Shown here: in pieces, positions 6,240 to 10,091 of the stretch
Layout: each line of letters starts with the position of its first letter
Position numbering within the stretch: position 1 is the first letter of the stretch
From: Porticoccaceae bacterium
GTDB taxonomy: Bacteria; Pseudomonadota; Gammaproteobacteria; Pseudomonadales; Porticoccaceae
DNA length: 10,091 bases
Direction: 5' to 3'
Assembly (NCBI GenBank): GCA_002720735.1
Contig: PBJN01000020.1
Location: 62,056 to 72,146 of the forward strand
Translations under genes and position numbers: made by a program
The notes under the pieces: generated by a model
Told to the model about the DNA's origin: nothing
Seen by the model: the letters and a program-made list of their open reading frames with translations, nothing else
The model's database searches: none

Positions 6240-7979
6240 ATGACACTATCTAAGTTCTCTTCGCTCGGAATAAAACCGGCGATCTTAAAAACAATCCAAA
6301 ATCTTGGTTATGAGGCACCAACGCCTATACAGGCCATGTGCATACCAGTTTTGTTGAGTGGGAAAAATCTGTTAGGTACCGCGCAAACAGGAACCGGTAA
6401 AACTGCAGCATTCGCATTACCACTGCTCAGCCAACTCGATGACAAGCAAGAAACGCCTCAAATTTTAGTTCTGACTCCAACTCGAGAATTAGCTATACAG
6501 GTAGCAGAGGCCTTCCAGAGTTATGCTCGCAATGTGAGTGGATTTCAAGTGTTGCCCATATATGGTGGAGTAGATATTAGTGTCCAGCTCCGAGGTCTAA
6601 AAAGAAGTACGCAGGTGGTTGTTGGAACACCAGGTAGAATTCTTGATCATTTACGCCGCCGAAGCCTGAATTTATCCCAAATCAAAACCCTCGTATTAGA
6701 CGAAGCGGATGAAATGCTTCGTATGGGCTTCATCGATGACGTTGAGAAAATTCTCTCACAAACTTCTATCGAGTGTCAGCGGGCTCTTTTTTCTGCAACC
6801 ATGCCCTCAAGAATAAAAAATATCGCAGATACTTATTTAGGAGACGCACAGCATGTCAGTATTTCCGCAAAAACAAGGACTGTAGCGCAAATAAAACAAA
6901 ATTATTTAACGCTCAGAAGTCACCAGAAGCTCGACGCCTTGACTCGTATTCTTGAGGTAGAGCCTTTTGATGGTATGCTTATTTTTGTCCGCACCAAGTC
7001 TGCGACACTTGAGATAGCTGAGAAACTGGAGGCGAGAGGTTATACATCTGCTGCTCTTAATGGTGATCTTAGTCAGAGCGCGCGCGAAGGAACGTTAAAA
7101 AGACTAAAACAGGGTTCATTGGATATTGTCGTTGCAACTGATGTCGCTGCTAGAGGACTTGATGTAAAGCGAATTAGCCATGTAATTAATTATGATGTTC
7201 CTTATGACAATGAATCATATGTGCACAGGATCGGTCGAACCGGACGAGCTGGTCGAGAGGGCAGAGCAATTATTTTTGTGACACAAAAAGAAAGTCGACT
7301 TCTGCGGTCAATAGAAAAATCCACCCGACAGAGAATCGTCCCATTTAAGTTACCCAGTAGCTCTGAAGTAAGGGACCTTCGCATACAGCAGATAACTGAA
7401 CGACTCGTCAGAACTTCAAAAAAACCGGAATTAACTAAATTTAGAGCTTTGGTAGACTCTATCAGTGCGCAAAATGGCATAGATGCGACTGAAATCGCGG
7501 CAATCCTTATTTATGAGGGACAAAAAGATCGACCAATTTTTCCAACGAACATCAATTGTGACATCAAGCACGGTGATACATTTTTAACACAAAAATTAAA
7601 AAAACGTAATAAATCCACTTCGGCTAATAGTGCCCACGGTCCGAGTGACTCATGCAGATCGAAACATCCTTTGAAACGAAAAGTGACTAAAAATCAATCG
7701 AAAAAAAGATATTTTGTTCCCAATGATGTGTCTTCTAATATCAAAATGCTGAAGTACCGCATTGAAGTAGGGCGTGATGACGGAATAACGGCCGCAAATA
7801 TTGTGGGGGCCATTGCAAACGAAGCCGGAATACAAAGCCACTACATTGGCCAAATAAAACTTCAAAAAAACTTTAGCACTGTGCACCTTCCAGAGGGAAT
7901 GCCTCGTCAGTTATTCACGCACCTCCGCAAAGTAAAAATCCGGCAAAAAGAGCTAAAAATTAGCCTGATTAACTCATAG
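6240..7979 (+). CDS. deaD: ATP-dependent DEAD-box RNA helicase DeaD/CsdA
   Basis: This 579-residue RNA helicase acts in ribosome (50S) assembly and mRNA decay, especially in the cold in E. coli. All core motifs are intact: F6 and the Q motif (GYEAPTPIQ, 23-31), Walker A AQTGTGKT (48-55), PTRELA (80-85), TPGR (130-133), DEAD (154-157), SAT (185-187), IFVRTKS (248-254), ATDVAARGLD (299-308) and HRIGRTGR (329-336). A helical extension (about 370-435) follows, then a Lys/Arg/Ser-rich linker (451-490). The DbpA-like RNA-binding domain (about 503-577) has YRIEVGRDDGI, IVGAIANEAGI and IGQIKL. That domain plus the dimerisation-like segment supports DeaD over RhlE or SrmB. The protein stops just after this domain and lacks the Arg/Gly-rich tail of E. 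coli DeaD. AAGGA lies 4 nt before the ATG. It converges on dinG with a 31-nt gap and no visible terminator. Confidence 0.94.
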   Translation: MTLSKFSSLGIKPAILKTIQNLGYEAPTPIQAMCIPVLLSGKNLLGTAQTGTGKTAAFALPLLSQLDDKQETPQILVLTPTRELAIQVAEAFQSYARNVSGFQVLPIYGGVDISVQLRGLKRSTQVVVGTPGRILDHLRRRSLNLSQIKTLVLDEADEMLRMGFIDDVEKILSQTSIECQRALFSATMPSRIKNIADTYLGDAQHVSISAKTRTVAQIKQNYLTLRSHQKLDALTRILEVEPFDGMLIFVRTKSATLEIAEKLEARGYTSAALNGDLSQSAREGTLKRLKQGSLDIVVATDVAARGLDVKRISHVINYDVPYDNESYVHRIGRTGRAGREGRAIIFVTQKESRLLRSIEKSTRQRIVPFKLPSSSEVRDLRIQQITERLVRTSKKPELTKFRALVDSISAQNGIDATEIAAILIYEGQKDRPIFPTNINCDIKHGDTFLTQKLKKRNKSTSANSAHGPSDSCRSKHPLKRKVTKNQSKKRYFVPNDVSSNIKMLKYRIEVGRDDGITAANIVGAIANEAGIQSHYIGQIKLQKNFSTVHLPEGMPRQLFTHLRKVKIRQKELKISLINS

Positions 7980-8010
7980 TAATGCCTAATACAAAAAACT
8001 GATATGATTC

Positions 8011-10091
8011 CTAGTAACACAAATCCATAGAAAACGGCGGCAATGCGTCTAACAGTTTAGAGCCATAACTCTTACTTATAATACGACGATCTAGAATCGT
8101 CACCACGCCAGAGTCAGTTTCCTTTCGAAGTAGTCTTCCACATGCCTGATTTAGTCGCAAAGATGCAGAAGGTAACGCAATATCAAAAAACGCATTTCCT
8201 CCCATCGCCTCTATCCACTCGCTTCGAGCTTCCATCAATGGGTCCTTGGGCACTGCAAAGGGTAATTTAACCACAACAACATGACGACAATAGTCTCCCG
8301 GCAAATCTATACCCTCAGCAAAACTAGAAAGTCCAAAAATCACACTACCATCTCCTCGGTCAATCCGTTTTCTGTGCAATCTTAGGATTTCTCCATTAGA
8401 GTATTTACCCTGCATTAACACACGCTTTTTGTCTTGCTTTGACAAACCATCAAAAACCTCAAGCATTTGTCCTCTCGAGGAAAATAACGCCAAAGTTCCC
8501 AAACACTTGTCAAAAGTGAGTCCAATTTTTTTAATGACATAAAGATTATGTGCTTCAACTAAATTACCCTCTATAGCGTCTTTTGGAACTCGCAGTTTAG
8601 CCGATTTTGCGTAATTGAAAGGTCCCTCCAGAGCCAGAAATTCTGAAGCGCTTGGCAGTCCCGCTTCAAATCGAAGACTATTGAAACTCCCAAGTGAACG
8701 CAGCGTGGCAGAGGTAAGTATTGCTCCAGCAACATTGCTCCACAAACCCTCAGCAAGCAGTACTTTCGCACTTATCGGACTAGAATTGATACATATGTCA
8801 AAGTTTTGTGAGAGGCCATCAAAACTCAGCCAACATGCAGGAGGTGTCTCATCAATAGAAATCTTAGTTTTGAGGCGATCCCAGAGTGACAATAGCTTTT
8901 CAGCCCGCGTTTGCCAAGCTCCAACTAACTGGAAAAAATTCTCCAGATCGGTAGACCGCAATTTGTAATTACTACCCCCAAGCTTTTCACTCAACTTATC
9001 TTTGAGTGCATTTTTGACGCCGATCCAGACTCGGAGGGTGTCAGAAATTTGCTTGGCAACATCCCTCTCGATATCGCCGATATCTCCGAGGGGAAACCGG
9101 TACTCTTTGTCATCGGGCGATTTTAAGCTTTCATATTTTTGAAACAATGGTAGTGCCAGCGAAAATAGTGAAGAAAGTTGTTCTGTAAGCGTTCTTATGC
9201 CAATAAGCGTCTCTCGGAAAGATGCGTCGTCACCAAAATTTGTAAGCTGAAAGGAGCATTGCTTTACAATACTTTCCAGCCAAATAATACTAGAATTTAA
9301 CTTGCACTCAGCTCTAAAATGTCGGATGGCGCATTCCGCCAAACGATGACCTTCATCAAAAATAAAAACAGCATTGTCCAACTTGGGCAGGATTACTCCG
9401 CCGCCCAAAACAAGATCAGCCATAACTAAATCGTGATTAACCACGAAACAATCATTCTCTTCCAAATTATTTCTTGCGGTGAAGAATGCACACTCGTTGA
9501 TGAACTTACAGTAACGCCCTGTGCACTGACGTCTGTCTACCGTCAGAGGATTCCAGTCTCTATCAGATATATGAGCACCCCAAGAGTCGCGGTCACCATC
9601 CCAGTTGCCTTTCACGAGCGCATCTAACAATTCCTTATAAAGGCTCTCATTAACATTAAAACTTTGATCGATAATTCCATTAGTCAAGAAATTTAATGAT
9701 AAATCATCTCCATCCTTTATTTTTGTATGTTGATGTAAACGCAAATTACACACATAGCGCCCTCTACCCTTCACTAACGAAAATTTATAATCCCAATCAC
9801 AAGCAGCTAATAACTCCGGTATATCCTCGTTGACTAGCTGCTCTTGTAGCGCAATTGTGCCAGTGGATATAACCAACGTCTTTTTGAGTTCCCTTGCAAT
9901 AGGCAAAGCCGCCAACAGATAAGCAACTGTCTTACCAGTACCAGTAGCTGCCTCTATGATACCTATGCGAGAACCCGGATCTTTTGATCCGAGAGTATTG
10001 GCGATTGTAGCGATCATCCTCTTCTGAGACACCCGCGGCTGAAGGCCGCGGGCTAACAAAAACTTTGTATATCCATCTTGAATTATGGCTT
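8011..10091 (-). CDS. dinG: ATP-dependent DNA helicase DinG (Fe-S, XPD-like), 5' end beyond right edge
   Basis: This superfamily 2, 5'-3' DNA helicase resembles E. coli DinG, which resolves R-loops and D-loops and is part of the DNA-damage response. The frame stays open to the right edge, so the start lies outside; comparison with E. coli suggests only a few residues are missing. Counting from the TTG codon at 10059, the visible motifs are PRVSQKRM (8-15), Walker A ATGTGKT (38-44), DEGH (235-238), LTSATLRS, FGLSSFAEGIDLPGD (motif V region) and NQACGRLLR (motif VI). C104, C179, C184 and C190 have almost the same spacing as the four Fe-S ligands of E. coli DinG (120, 194, 199, 205). GRGRYVC, FPLGDIGD, LHRKRI and SYGSKLLDALP favour DinG over YoaA. 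No LexA box can be judged because the promoter is outside the window. Confidence 0.93.
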   Translation of the reverse strand, partial: AIIQDGYTKFLLARGLQPRVSQKRMIATIANTLGSKDPGSRIGIIEAATGTGKTVAYLLAALPIARELKKTLVISTGTIALQEQLVNEDIPELLAACDWDYKFSLVKGRGRYVCNLRLHQHTKIKDGDDLSLNFLTNGIIDQSFNVNESLYKELLDALVKGNWDGDRDSWGAHISDRDWNPLTVDRRQCTGRYCKFINECAFFTARNNLEENDCFVVNHDLVMADLVLGGGVILPKLDNAVFIFDEGHRLAECAIRHFRAECKLNSSIIWLESIVKQCSFQLTNFGDDASFRETLIGIRTLTEQLSSLFSLALPLFQKYESLKSPDDKEYRFPLGDIGDIERDVAKQISDTLRVWIGVKNALKDKLSEKLGGSNYKLRSTDLENFFQLVGAWQTRAEKLLSLWDRLKTKISIDETPPACWLSFDGLSQNFDICINSSPISAKVLLAEGLWSNVAGAILTSATLRSLGSFNSLRFEAGLPSASEFLALEGPFNYAKSAKLRVPKDAIEGNLVEAHNLYVIKKIGLTFDKCLGTLALFSSRGQMLEVFDGLSKQDKKRVLMQGKYSNGEILRLHRKRIDRGDGSVIFGLSSFAEGIDLPGDYCRHVVVVKLPFAVPKDPLMEARSEWIEAMGGNAFFDIALPSASLRLNQACGRLLRKETDSGVVTILDRRIISKSYGSKLLDALPPFSMDLCY
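10032..10052. repeat. GC-rich perfect hairpin inside the dinG 5' coding region
   Basis: CCCGCGGC (10032-10039) and GCCGCGGG (10045-10052) form a perfect 8-bp, all-G/C inverted repeat around a 5-nt loop (TGAAG). It stands out in otherwise AT-rich DNA and resembles the arms of REP-type palindromes. It encodes ARGLQPRV of DinG, a stretch that aligns without gap to the family pattern (PR followed by Q-R/K-M), so it is not an obvious insertion. It may form an mRNA hairpin near the start of the message. Confidence 0.6.

Noticed and set aside
7980..8010. Bidirectional terminator between deaD and dinG
   Set aside because: The 31-nt gap has no inverted repeat that I can see; the greB-pdxH gap (4397-4422) is likewise without one.
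8615..8968. Plus-strand 117-codon open frame opposite dinG
   Set aside because: It is the shadow of a conserved helicase coding sequence; other short frames in dinG (for example 9433-9627) are rejected likewise.

Overview
The window is ordinary, densely packed chromosomal DNA of a gammaproteobacterium. The proteins most resemble gammaproteobacterial versions (GreB, PdxH, DinG, DeaD, UbiK, YciH). The DNA is AT-rich, which would suit a marine lineage, but I cannot name a genus. There are no RNA genes, mobile elements, CRISPR arrays or phage genes, and I found no previously undescribed system.

Left part (1-1340), minus strand: a TorF/Gcw_chp-family outer-membrane protein gene is followed by the start of glnK (PII), which runs off the left edge; amtB may follow outside the window. 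Upstream of the porin gene are a near-consensus sigma-54 promoter and, about 140 bp above its predicted start point, a TGCAC-N7-GTGC NtrC-type site. This is the most interesting part: it suggests a nitrogen-starvation transcription unit that includes an outer-membrane protein.

Middle left (1341-4396), plus strand: four genes packed with gaps of 2, 8 and 1 nt, namely ubiK (ubiquinone biosynthesis accessory factor), a yciH/SUI1-type translation factor, an S9-family serine peptidase and greB (transcript cleavage factor). They are probably co-transcribed from a promoter near 1252-1281.

Middle (4423-5946), minus strand: pdxH (PNP/PMP oxidase, making pyridoxal phosphate) converges on greB. Upstream of it is a histidine-phosphatase-superfamily gene that has the RHA motif but a serine where the second catalytic histidine is expected.

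Right part (6240-10091): a DEAD-box RNA helicase of the DeaD/CsdA type on the plus strand converges on a DinG-type Fe-S DNA helicase on the minus strand. The DinG gene has its 5' end just beyond the right edge. The right half is therefore a nucleic-acid-processing pair, without an obvious functional link to the left half.
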